Below, piece by piece: positions 41,957 through 49,095 of a DNA stretch of 52,909 nucleotides (the first letter of the stretch is position 1; every line of letters begins with the position of its first letter). The notes beneath the pieces were generated by a model. The model worked only from the letters and a program-made list of their open reading frames with translations, was not told where the DNA came from and made no database searches. Location of the stretch: assembly GCA_025800245.1 (NCBI GenBank), contig JAOXSA010000104.1:1-52909 (forward strand), written 5' to 3'. The stretch comes from Amphritea sp. (GTDB taxonomy: Bacteria; Pseudomonadota; Gammaproteobacteria; Pseudomonadales; Balneatricaceae). The position numbers and the translations under genes were made by a program.

Positions 41957-42508
41957 TTAAGCGCTTTGCTTCTGTTCGTCCTTCTGAGATTCACCTGGAA
42001 CGTGATCTTTAAGTACCGGGATATCTTCTTCGCCCTGACCTTTTTTCAAACCGTAGCTTTCAGACAGTGTACCCTCTTCATCAGGCTTTTTCGGAGCGTA
42101 GTCCAGAGGCGGTGCCACAACTGACTCATCAGTTGTTTCGGTCACGGTTGGAATCTCTTCTTCCCGGACTTCTGTTTCGCTTTCGTCACTCAGACGTGCG
42201 GTATTTTCGTTGGCTTCAAGCTTCACCGGTGCATGCTCACCCATGCACAGTGCTTCGGAACCCTGAGCAAGGTGGTTGTGCACCGCCTTGTAACTTTCTG
42301 TCAGGTTGTTTACCAGCTCTGCGGTTTTTTCGAAATGACCGTTGACCTGATCCTTATACTCATTGAGTTCGCGCTGCGCTTCATTGAGTTGATCCATCAG
42401 CTTCTGCTGCTTACCGGAACTATCACTGGTGCGCCCCAGCAAATACCCGAACAGTGCGCCCACTGCCAGTGCTACAAGACCGATAATCCAAACCAAATTG
42501 TCTTCCAC
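41957..42508 (-). CDS. zapG: YhcB/ZapG-family (DUF1043) membrane protein
   Basis: 183 residues. One N-terminal membrane helix (about 6-26, with a GALFGYLLGR end) is followed by a coiled coil (about 33-80, QQKLMDQLNEAQRELNEYKD) and a long acidic, probably disordered tail. The start resembles YhcB, now called ZapG or LapD, which links cell division and lipid or LPS synthesis; E. coli YhcB is shorter (132). In many gammaproteobacteria yhcB neighbours the degQ/degS genes, and here it lies near the DegS-type gene. Family call is good, tail function unknown. Confidence 0.82.
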   Translation of the reverse strand: MEDNLVWIIGLVALAVGALFGYLLGRTSDSSGKQQKLMDQLNEAQRELNEYKDQVNGHFEKTAELVNNLTESYKAVHNHLAQGSEALCMGEHAPVKLEANENTARLSDESETEVREEEIPTVTETTDESVVAPPLDYAPKKPDEEGTLSESYGLKKGQGEEDIPVLKDHVPGESQKDEQKQSA

Positions 42509-42633
42509 GGAAACTCCTTACATAGCGCTTCGACGATCTGTGAGAGCGCTTAGCTAGCTGTACTGTTACAGAGTGAAGAATACCGTAATAACCACGGAAA
42601 GCCTATGCTATTTTCGACTAGTAGTGGCCGTAA

Positions 42634-43374
42634 TCAGTCGCTTTGACGGGCTTTGTGCTCCTGAGCCTGGATCGCCTTCTCAGCCAGGTAAAACAGTTGT
42701 TGGCGAAGTGTCTGGCAGGCTGCTTCGCCGTCATTATTGTGCAGAGCATCGAATATCTGCTGATGCTGTTCAATAATGACGGAGCGTTCCCGAAAGCGGA
42801 AAGTAATCATATTGCTGACCGGTTGCAGGGCTTCCACTACGCTGGCCATGATAAAACTCAGTAACTGATTGCCGGAAGCTTCCGCGATGATCCGGTGGAA
42901 GCGGACATCGGAGGCGCAGAATTCCTCAGGACTGAGTTGTTCATCCTGTTGTATCAGCAGTTCCTGTTGCAACGCCTGCAGTTGGGTTGGGGTAATGTGC
43001 TGAGCGGCCAGTCGCATGCAGTTTTCTTCCAGCATGGCCCGGGTTTTCAGAATATCCTCCAGGCTGAAGGCATTCATACCGACCAGCAGGGTCGTCGCGC
43101 TGCTAAGGGCATCGCTGAGATCCTGAGTTGAAGGGCGGTTGATAAAGGTGCCGCCGGTTGGTCCACGACGCGAGCGCACCAGATTCTGGGCTGCAAGGCG
43201 CTTCAGGGCTTCACGAATCGTTGGCCGTGACACTTCATACCGCTGTGCCAGCTCCGCTTCGGTTGGCAGGCGGTCGTCGGCCTTGAGTGAACCCTCAATA
43301 ATCGCCTGGCGGATTTTGTCGGCGATCTGGCCGGACAGGCTGCGTTGGATGACGGGTTCAATCTCAAGACTCAT
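42634..43374 (-). CDS. FadR-type GntR regulator (FCD domain)
   Basis: 246 residues. The winged helix is at about 10-75 (SLSGQIADKIRQAIIEGSL, then RYEVSRPTIREALKRLAAQN). An all-helical FCD ligand domain spans about 95-225 with the metal-binding pattern around RFHRIIAEASGN near residue 155. It is divergent from the AcuI-type gene, and the gap holds two copies of TTGTC-A-GACAA-type palindromes, typical FCD-GntR sites, so it probably controls that gene and itself. Ligand unknown; acrylate- or propionate-related compounds are an inference from the neighbour. Confidence 0.9.
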   Translation of the reverse strand: MSLEIEPVIQRSLSGQIADKIRQAIIEGSLKADDRLPTEAELAQRYEVSRPTIREALKRLAAQNLVRSRRGPTGGTFINRPSTQDLSDALSSATTLLVGMNAFSLEDILKTRAMLEENCMRLAAQHITPTQLQALQQELLIQQDEQLSPEEFCASDVRFHRIIAEASGNQLLSFIMASVVEALQPVSNMITFRFRERSVIIEQHQQIFDALHNNDGEAACQTLRQQLFYLAEKAIQAQEHKARQSD

Positions 43375-43427
43375 AAAGTTCTCCTATGCTATAGGGGCTA
43401 TTATCACATAGATTTTTTATTAAGTTA

Positions 43428-43442
43428 ATTTGTCAGACAAAT
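43428..43442. promoter_or_regulatory. GntR operator 1 (ATTTGTCAGACAAAT)
   Basis: Perfect 15-bp palindrome between the GntR and acuI genes. It overlaps a candidate -35 (TTGTCA, 43430-43435), which stands 17 bp before TAGGCT (43453-43458). Confidence 0.7.
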
Positions 43443-43458
43443 AAGTTTGGTGTAGGCT
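43430..43458 (+). promoter_or_regulatory. Candidate promoter of the AcuI-type gene
   Basis: TTGTCA, 17-base spacer, TAGGCT. The -35 is inside operator 1. A leader of about 95 bases would precede the ATG at 43561, which has GAGGTGG as its ribosome binding site. Confidence 0.4.
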
Positions 43459-43466
43459 TATTGTTA

Positions 43467-43481
43467 ATTTGTAAGACAAAT
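43467..43481. promoter_or_regulatory. GntR operator 2 (ATTTGTAAGACAAAT)
   Basis: Copy of operator 1 differing by one base, 39 bp downstream centre to centre, just past the expected transcription start of acuI. Two matched sites would allow repression by both steric block and looping. Confidence 0.65.
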
Positions 43482-43560
43482 AGACTGTCTGAGCATTGAG
43501 ACCTGTCGGTTCAGGTGTCGAAAAGCACAGCAGCGCAATCACAACAAAGCGAGGTGGACT

Positions 43561-44544
43561 ATGTTCAATGCCCTGGTACTGGAGCAGGAAGAAGGAAAGA
43601 CGCTGTCGGCTGTGAAACAGCTGGAGCTGACCGATCTGCCAGATGAAGATGTGCTGGTTGAAGTTACCTATTCATCACTGAACTACAAAGACGGTCTGGC
43701 GATTACCGGTACCGGTAAAATTGTACACAGCTTTCCGATGGTGCCGGGTATTGACCTGGCGGGTGTCGTGAAAGAGTCCCGCTCCCCTGATTATCAGGTG
43801 GGTGATCAGGTGATCATGACTGGCTGGAGTGTTGGTGAGCGTTACTGGGGTGGTTACAGCCAGTATGCACGCCTGAAACCTGAATGGCTGGTCAAAATGC
43901 CTGAAGGTATGGATGCGAAAACTGCGATGGAGATCGGCACAGCGGGTCTGACCTCTATGCTGTGTGTAATGGCTCTGGAAGAGGGCGGTATCACGCCGGA
44001 TAAAGGGCCGATTGTCGTCACCGGTGCAGCCGGTGGTGTGGGCAGTGTGGCTGTAGCGATTCTGAATAAGCTGGGCTACGACGTAGCCGCAGTGACCGGT
44101 CGTGAGTCAACTCACGATTATCTGCGCGGTCTGGGTGCCAAAGAGCTGTTGTCCCGTGAGGATATGGCAGCTGCACCGCGTCCGTTGGAGAAGCAGCGTT
44201 GGGCGGGTGCCATTGATACTGTTGGCGACACTATGCTAGCGCGGGTTATTGCTGAAACGGATTACCGCGGTACCGTGGCTGCCTGCGGTCTGGCGGGTGG
44301 TTATAAGCTGCCGACCACCGTGATGCCATTCATCCTGCGCGGTGTACGCCTGCAGGGCGTTGATTCAGTGATGTGCCCGGTGGATATCCGTACTCAGGCA
44401 TGGAACCGTCTGCTGACAGATCTGCCAGAAGGTGCTCTGGGTGAGATCGCATCGGTGGTTGGCCTTGCTGAGCTGCCACAGGCAGCGGCTGATATTGTCG
44501 CTGGTAAAGTGCGTGGCCGGACACTGGTTGATCCGAATAAGTAA
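43561..44544 (+). CDS. acuI: AcuI-type acryloyl-CoA reductase (NADPH), MDR family
   Basis: 327 residues of the medium-chain reductase superfamily, YhdH/AcuI branch, lacking zinc-binding cysteines. SSLNYKDGLAITGTGKIV, MVPGIDLAGVV, the VTGAAGGVGSVAVAILNKLG dinucleotide site near 158 and the C-terminal GRTLVDPNK are typical. AcuI reduces acryloyl-CoA to propionyl-CoA, which detoxifies acrylate made from DMSP or from propionate-related pathways. No DMSP lyase or propionate genes are next to it here. Controlled, by inference, by the divergent GntR protein. Confidence 0.92.
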   Translation: MFNALVLEQEEGKTLSAVKQLELTDLPDEDVLVEVTYSSLNYKDGLAITGTGKIVHSFPMVPGIDLAGVVKESRSPDYQVGDQVIMTGWSVGERYWGGYSQYARLKPEWLVKMPEGMDAKTAMEIGTAGLTSMLCVMALEEGGITPDKGPIVVTGAAGGVGSVAVAILNKLGYDVAAVTGRESTHDYLRGLGAKELLSREDMAAAPRPLEKQRWAGAIDTVGDTMLARVIAETDYRGTVAACGLAGGYKLPTTVMPFILRGVRLQGVDSVMCPVDIRTQAWNRLLTDLPEGALGEIASVVGLAELPQAAADIVAGKVRGRTLVDPNK

Positions 44545-44557
44545 AATCAGTTGTTGT

Positions 44558-44588
44558 AAAAAAAGGAGCTCTTCTGAGCTCCTTTTTT
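44558..44588. terminator. Bidirectional terminator between acuI and nhaD
   Basis: GGAGCTC / GAGCTCC with a TTCT loop, seven A before and six T after; shared by the convergent genes. Confidence 0.95.
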
Positions 44589-44639
44589 AGTTTTACATAA
44601 TGCTAAAGCATTTGAATTAACAGATTGCAGAGAAGCCTG

Positions 44640-46532
44640 TTAAACACCATTGATTAACAAGTGAATGCCGATACTGGCAACATAGCCCAGCGCAATTGCG
44701 GGCGTCCATTTAAGGTGAGAAGCAAAGGTGTATACACCTCGTGCAGTTCCCAGCAGGGCAACACCTGCCGCAGATCCAATAGCCAGCATACTGCCACCCA
44801 CACCTGCCGTGAGCGTTACCAACTGCCACTGTCCCAGAGACATAGTCGGATCCATAGTCAGCACAGCAAACATCACCGGAATGTTATCGACAATGGCCGA
44901 CAATACACCCACCAGACCGTTGGCCCAGGTTGGGCCCAAATCGCTGTACATCAACTCAGAAACGATAGCCATGTAGCCAAACTGACTCAGGCCCGCTACG
45001 CACATGATGACGCCGTAGAAGAACAGCAGGGTATCCCATTCAGCACGTGATACCCGTTCCATGACATCAAACCCTTTGACCTCTTCCCGCTTCTCAGTCA
45101 TATCTTCGAATAGCTCTACCGCACCGATTGTTTCGCCATTCTCATCAATGACAGGCGCAGCGCTGAACATCAGATACGCACCTGAATGACCAATGTTGTC
45201 AAAGTAATTAGCCGCATCATACGACTTACCACCGATAGGGTTATTCCGGTACTGGTTATGAAAGTGCTGGCGAACTCCGGCGCCTGATTCATCTTCCAGA
45301 ACAACATCAGCCAGCGTCGGTCGCTGTTCCTTATAAAAGCCCTTCCATTGATCTCTGGTACCGATCATCTCTTCAGCTTTAATGCCTGTCAGCTCTTCCA
45401 GAGCGGTATTCCAATGGGTGATTTTATTATCGGTACCAATCATGAATGCTGGATATGGCTGGTCGTTAAGATGCTCTCCAATAGCCTTGCCATAGGTCTG
45501 TAACACGCTCAGAGGATTTTGATGAGCGTCGCTGCGTCCACCAAAAATTGAGTCTGCCATCACGGTGCGACCTTCAATCTTTTTCAGGTAGAACGAATAC
45601 AGACCTAAGTAGCCAAGACCAAACATCATGCCTGCGGCTGGCGGGAGATGCAGGAAGCTGTGAAAGCTTACCGCAGTAACAATCGTGGCCAGGAAAAGCC
45701 CCATCATTACTTTGGCGCCCATCTTCATCAAGGATTTCTCCTGGGACGCTTCAGGGATTTCATTCGGAATCGCAAAGTTCATTATGATCGCAGGCACAAA
45801 CCAGTTGACCAGTGATGGGATAAACAGTGGCAGGAACTCTAAAAACTCAACCTTGCCCTTTTGCCAGACCATCAGGGTTGTTATATCGCCGAATGGGGAG
45901 AAAGCACCACCGGCGTTTGCTGCCACAACAACGTTGATACAAGCGATCGAAACAAAATGAAGATTTTTACCACCAACAGCCATCACAACCGCGCCCATCA
46001 ATAGTGCCGTGGTCAGGTTATCCGCAATCGGAGAGATCACAAATGCAAGCGCACCGGTTACCCAGAAAACTTTCCTCAATGAATACCCGCGGGATATCAG
46101 GTAAGCCCTGAGTGCCTGAAACACATTCCGATCTTCAAGCGCATTTATATAGGTCATCGCTACCAGCAGGAACAGGAACAGTTCTGCATACTCGATGATG
46201 GCATGACGAATTGCGTGGTGTGCCTGATCTGACGCCCCGACTTCATTGAATGCGATGGCTACCAGAACCCAAATCAGGCCAGCAGCCACCAGTACCGGCT
46301 TACTCTTAAGCAGGTGAATATTGTTCTCCAGCGGAACAAGTGAATAGGCCAGGATAAAAATAGCTACGCTAGCATAGCCATAAAAAGAGGCACTCAGCTC
46401 CGGTATCTGCACGGCGCCCCCTGCAGATTCTGCCAGAGCGGTCAGTGGTAACAGGAGCAAACTCAGACCCGCTAGCAAACAACTTAGCCAGGAGCGGTTA
46501 ATCAGAGGATAAAATAACGACAGGTTCATCAT
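44640..46532 (-). CDS. nhaD: NhaD-type sodium/proton antiporter with an inserted PAS domain
   Basis: 630 residues, about 150 more than ordinary NhaD proteins (about 480-490). A signal-like hydrophobic N-terminus (about 13-34) is followed by NhaD transport helices up to about 315, with VISPIADNLTTALLMGAVVM and NAGGAFSPFGDITTLMVW, the substrate-region motifs. Residues about 340-490 are soluble and read as a PAS domain with PAC end: MIGTDNKITHWNTALEELTG, GTRDQWKGFY and APVIDENGETIGAVELFED before a short helix. The transport fold then resumes (WDTLLFFYGVIMCVAGLSQF) with SAIVDNIPVMFAVLTM, the second half-repeat motif. NhaD exports Na or Li for protons. The PAS insertion probably faces the cytoplasm and may gate transport. 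Confidence 0.92.
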   Translation of the reverse strand: MMNLSLFYPLINRSWLSCLLAGLSLLLLPLTALAESAGGAVQIPELSASFYGYASVAIFILAYSLVPLENNIHLLKSKPVLVAAGLIWVLVAIAFNEVGASDQAHHAIRHAIIEYAELFLFLLVAMTYINALEDRNVFQALRAYLISRGYSLRKVFWVTGALAFVISPIADNLTTALLMGAVVMAVGGKNLHFVSIACINVVVAANAGGAFSPFGDITTLMVWQKGKVEFLEFLPLFIPSLVNWFVPAIIMNFAIPNEIPEASQEKSLMKMGAKVMMGLFLATIVTAVSFHSFLHLPPAAGMMFGLGYLGLYSFYLKKIEGRTVMADSIFGGRSDAHQNPLSVLQTYGKAIGEHLNDQPYPAFMIGTDNKITHWNTALEELTGIKAEEMIGTRDQWKGFYKEQRPTLADVVLEDESGAGVRQHFHNQYRNNPIGGKSYDAANYFDNIGHSGAYLMFSAAPVIDENGETIGAVELFEDMTEKREEVKGFDVMERVSRAEWDTLLFFYGVIMCVAGLSQFGYMAIVSELMYSDLGPTWANGLVGVLSAIVDNIPVMFAVLTMDPTMSLGQWQLVTLTAGVGGSMLAIGSAAGVALLGTARGVYTFASHLKWTPAIALGYVASIGIHLLINGV

Positions 46533-46715
46533 TGAATTCCGAGGTTAAATTAGTTGAGTCAGGAACGGAGTAAAGGTGTTTCAGACAGTCACTACGTTAT
46601 TGATCAGCAAATATTGTGGCACTCACCAGGTAAATACCTTAACAGGAAGCGTGATTGTACAGGTATCTCTGGCTGGTACGTAAGGCTAACGTTTAAATAG
46701 AGAAGGGGGAAGGGG

Positions 46716-46746
46716 TCTTTAGTGCAAGCGAGCAGCCATCTTTAGT
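46716..46746 (+). repeat. Two direct copies of TCTTTAGT, 23 bp apart
   Basis: TCTTTAGT at 46716-46723 and 46739-46746 in the 331-base gap between nhaD and nfsA. Spacing is close to two helical turns, so a binding site is possible. Short enough to be chance. Confidence 0.3.
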
Positions 46747-46754
46747 AGGCATTT

Positions 46755-46796
46755 CAAAGCGTTAATCAAGACGACGCTTTGCATCAGAATGATGCA
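46755..46796 (+). other. Two stem-loops upstream of a terminator in the nhaD-nfsA gap
   Basis: CAAAGCG / CGCTTTG with a 13-base loop (46755-46781) and TGCATCA / TGATGCA with a GAA loop (46780-46796) sit directly before the GGAGCTC terminator. Their 2-base overlap means that they are adjacent or alternative structures. On the plus strand this is the shape of a small RNA 3' part; on the minus strand it lies downstream of nfsA. No protein gene is visible in 46533-46863, and no convincing nhaD promoter stands out. Confidence 0.5.
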
Positions 46797-46815
46797 GGTG
46801 CATTGAAATCAGAAA

Positions 46816-46838
46816 GGAGCTCCATTGAGCTCCTTTTT
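46816..46838. terminator. Terminator downstream of nfsA
   Basis: GGAGCTC / GAGCTCC with a CATT loop followed by five T on the plus strand; on the minus strand the tail is TTTCTGATTT. It would end the minus-strand operon at 46864-50624 and perhaps a plus-strand small RNA. A 17-base palindrome (CCGCTTTT A AAAAGCGG, 46844-46860) lies between it and the nfsA stop. Confidence 0.8.
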
Positions 46839-46863
46839 ATGTTCCGCTTTTAAAAAGCGGGGA

Positions 46864-47601
46864 TTACTTCTGCATAAAGCCTTTGCCTTCAAGAAATGCA
46901 CGCATATGAGGGCGGGCTTCTTTAGTTAGCATGCCGGATATCTGCTCGCTCCAGGTCATCTCCTTATTGCCGCCGGTGCGGGTACGATAGTACTCGCTGA
47001 CTGCCTGATCATACTCAGCAATTCGTTGCTGGTCCTGGCTGTCATCGTAGCGATCCTGCTTCAGTACCACTTCCAATGGCAGGCGGGGTTTCACTTCTGG
47101 GTTCTGATCAGGGTGACCGATGCACAGTCCAAACACCGGATAGACCAGATCAGGAAGACCTAACAGTTCGGCAACATCTGCAATACGGTTGCGTATTCCC
47201 CCGATATACACGACGCCCAAGTCCAGTGACTCGGCAGCTACCGCAACGTTCTGGGCAAACAGACCAACATCCAGGGTAGCGGTAATAAACTGCTCCGTGA
47301 AACCCGATTGCATTGGTGCCTCATGCATATCGCAAGCCAGTTGATGACGGCGCATATCGGCGCAGAACACCAGAAAAACCGGTGCTTCGGCGACATAGGC
47401 CTGGCCGCCGGCATATTCAGCCAGTAATGCACGGTTCTGTTGATCATTCACCTGAATCACGCTGCAAGCCTGGATAAAGCTGGAGGTTGCAGCGGCCTGG
47501 CCGGCCTGAATCAGCGAGTTAATGGTATCCTGGTCGACCGCATCCGGGGTGAACTTTCGGATGGATCGGTGGCTGTTCAGTAAGTCGATAACAGCGTTCA
47601 T
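46864..47601 (-). CDS. nfsA: NfsA-type oxygen-insensitive NADPH nitroreductase
   Basis: 245 residues, FMN-dependent nitroreductase fold. The N-terminal LLNSHRSIRKFTPDAVDQ, TLDVGLFAQNVAVAAESLDLG and YIGGIRNRIADVAELLGLPDLVYPVFGL-type region, and the LPLEVVLKQDRYDD segment that ends the core match NfsA rather than NfsB. It reduces nitroaromatics, quinones or flavins by two-electron steps using NADPH. It starts 28 bases after alkB and is probably the last gene of that operon. Confidence 0.92.
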   Translation of the reverse strand: MNAVIDLLNSHRSIRKFTPDAVDQDTINSLIQAGQAAATSSFIQACSVIQVNDQQNRALLAEYAGGQAYVAEAPVFLVFCADMRRHQLACDMHEAPMQSGFTEQFITATLDVGLFAQNVAVAAESLDLGVVYIGGIRNRIADVAELLGLPDLVYPVFGLCIGHPDQNPEVKPRLPLEVVLKQDRYDDSQDQQRIAEYDQAVSEYYRTRTGGNKEMTWSEQISGMLTKEARPHMRAFLEGKGFMQK

Positions 47602-47629
47602 AAAAGCGTTTCCGGTCGGTTGATTATAT

Positions 47630-48211
47630 TCAGCGTGTCAGGCGAAAGGTCAGATTAATCCGTCCCTGCATGATCCGTTTAGTTTTCGGGATACTGTGCT
47701 GCCAGTGATGCTGTAGCTGGTCTGCCATTATCAGCAGGGAACCGTGTTCTGGCAATAGCTCCTGTTGGGGGATAGCTTTGTCTGATTTATGGCGCAGAAG
47801 AAACCGTCTTGGCTGACCCAGTGTCACCGATGCGATAGTGGGATTCGGGCCCAGTTCAGGCTCATCATCACTGTGCCAGCCCATACCATCCTGACCGTTG
47901 CGGTAAAAATTAATCAGCACCGAATTAAACCGATATCCGCATACCTGTTCGATCTCCTGGCGCAGAGCGTTGATCGCCGGATGCCAGCTTTCTGTTTCCA
48001 GAGTCAGCCCGGAATAGCGATAGCGGATCCCCGGTTCGCCCTGGAAAACCTGTAAGCGGGGAATAGTCACGATGCGTCCGAACATCCTGATACTGTCCTG
48101 ACGCCAGTTAAGTTCCTGACTCAGCTGCTGATACAGGGTATCGGCCTGATCAATATTCAGGAACTGCTGATCCAGCGTCAGTGTGCCATCAGGAACAGGG
48201 ATTGCCTGCAT
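47630..48211 (-). CDS. alkB: AlkB-family 2-oxoglutarate/Fe(II) dioxygenase (ALKBH2-like)
   Basis: 193 residues. Iron ligands His113 and Asp115 (GMGWHSDDEPELGPNP) and distal His172 (HSIPKT) are present, and Arg184 and Arg190 in QGRINLTFR bind 2-oxoglutarate. The RYSG near residue 67 and FNSVLINFYRNGQDGMGWHSD-type core resemble the ALKBH2/3 branch, which repairs 1-methyladenine and 3-methylcytosine. The ATG at 48211 shares one base with the stop of the upstream PRPP synthetase-like gene (TGATG); a GTG one codon earlier is also in frame. Confidence 0.92.
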   Translation of the reverse strand: MQAIPVPDGTLTLDQQFLNIDQADTLYQQLSQELNWRQDSIRMFGRIVTIPRLQVFQGEPGIRYRYSGLTLETESWHPAINALRQEIEQVCGYRFNSVLINFYRNGQDGMGWHSDDEPELGPNPTIASVTLGQPRRFLLRHKSDKAIPQQELLPEHGSLLIMADQLQHHWQHSIPKTKRIMQGRINLTFRLTR

Positions 48212-49095
48212 CACTGTTGCAGATGATCCCGGACGGCAGCCCCGATTGCAGGTGCAATCTCGATCATACTGCTGGGGTGGGGAATACAGCGACTGGTGAC
48301 CACATTGGCGACATCATCCAACTGCGTGAATGCTTCCCCGGCGAAAATACCGTGTACTGCAATGCAGGTGGTTTTGGGCATGTCTGCGGCATTCAGGTGG
48401 GTAACGGTTTCAAGCATGGTACGGCCGCTGGAGATAATATCATCAACCAGAACCGGGGTATGTTGCTGCCAGCGTTCGACATCGGGTAGGGTGACTTCTA
48501 CGTCATAATCACCGTGGCGGATTTTGCTGAGGACCTGAAACGGAGCACCGGCCAGATCGGCCACATGGGCGACCCATTGCTCGCTTTCGCTATCCGGACC
48601 GATCAGCAGTGGCTGCTGGATATGTTCTCTGATCCATTCAGCAATCAGTGGTGCAGCATGTACCACGGTGGATGGAATGGTGTAGATCTCATCCAGAGAT
48701 TTATAACGGTGCAGGTGAGGATCGACCGTGACCATAAAATCCAGATGGCTGGAGATCAGTCGTGCGAAAGGTCGGGAGCTGACGCACTCACCGTCATGGA
48801 ATTGTTTGTCCTGGCGCATATAGGCCAGATAAGGCGTGACCAGCCCGATGCGGTTGGCTCCCATCTCTCTGAGTGTGCTGGCCAGTAGCAGAAGACGCAG
48901 GATTTTATTATCCGGCTGATAGAGGTTGCACAGGACAATAACATCGCGCTCCTGACAGTCGGTGAGTACCCGAAGGTAGGTTTCCTCGTCGGGAAAACGG
49001 CGCAGTTCCAGCTCGCCCCGTTCTGCCTCCAGCTCATCACACAGCTGGGCTTCCAGTACCGGATCGGATTCCAGATTGATCAGAATCGGTTTCAT
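48211..49095 (-). CDS. Ribose-phosphate pyrophosphokinase-like protein
   Basis: 294 residues. PRPP synthetase features: the loop YLAYMRQDKQFHDGECVSSR near residue 89-108, DPHLH near 125-129, LSKIRHGD with the catalytic Lys191 and Arg193, and the PRPP loop VLVDDIISSGRTM at 215-227. It is shorter than canonical bacterial Prs (about 315) and closer to the archaeal class. The main housekeeping prs normally lies next to ispE elsewhere, so this is probably a second enzyme. It overlaps the phosphorylase stop by 4 bases (ATGA) and alkB by 1. The start at 49095 (AGGAGA upstream) was chosen over one 8 codons earlier. Confidence 0.85.
   Translation of the reverse strand: MKPILINLESDPVLEAQLCDELEAERGELELRRFPDEETYLRVLTDCQERDVIVLCNLYQPDNKILRLLLLASTLREMGANRIGLVTPYLAYMRQDKQFHDGECVSSRPFARLISSHLDFMVTVDPHLHRYKSLDEIYTIPSTVVHAAPLIAEWIREHIQQPLLIGPDSESEQWVAHVADLAGAPFQVLSKIRHGDYDVEVTLPDVERWQQHTPVLVDDIISSGRTMLETVTHLNAADMPKTTCIAVHGIFAGEAFTQLDDVANVVTSRCIPHPSSMIEIAPAIGAAVRDHLQQ

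Noticed and set aside
42510-42560. Two AGCGCT words upstream of the ZapG-type gene
   Set aside because: Each is self-complementary and short; no evidence of function beyond chance.
46533-46700. Possible sodium riboswitch or sigma-54 promoter ahead of nhaD
   Set aside because: TGGCAC and TGGC words occur, but without correctly spaced GC partners, and I could not find the paired elements of the Na riboswitch class; not claimed.
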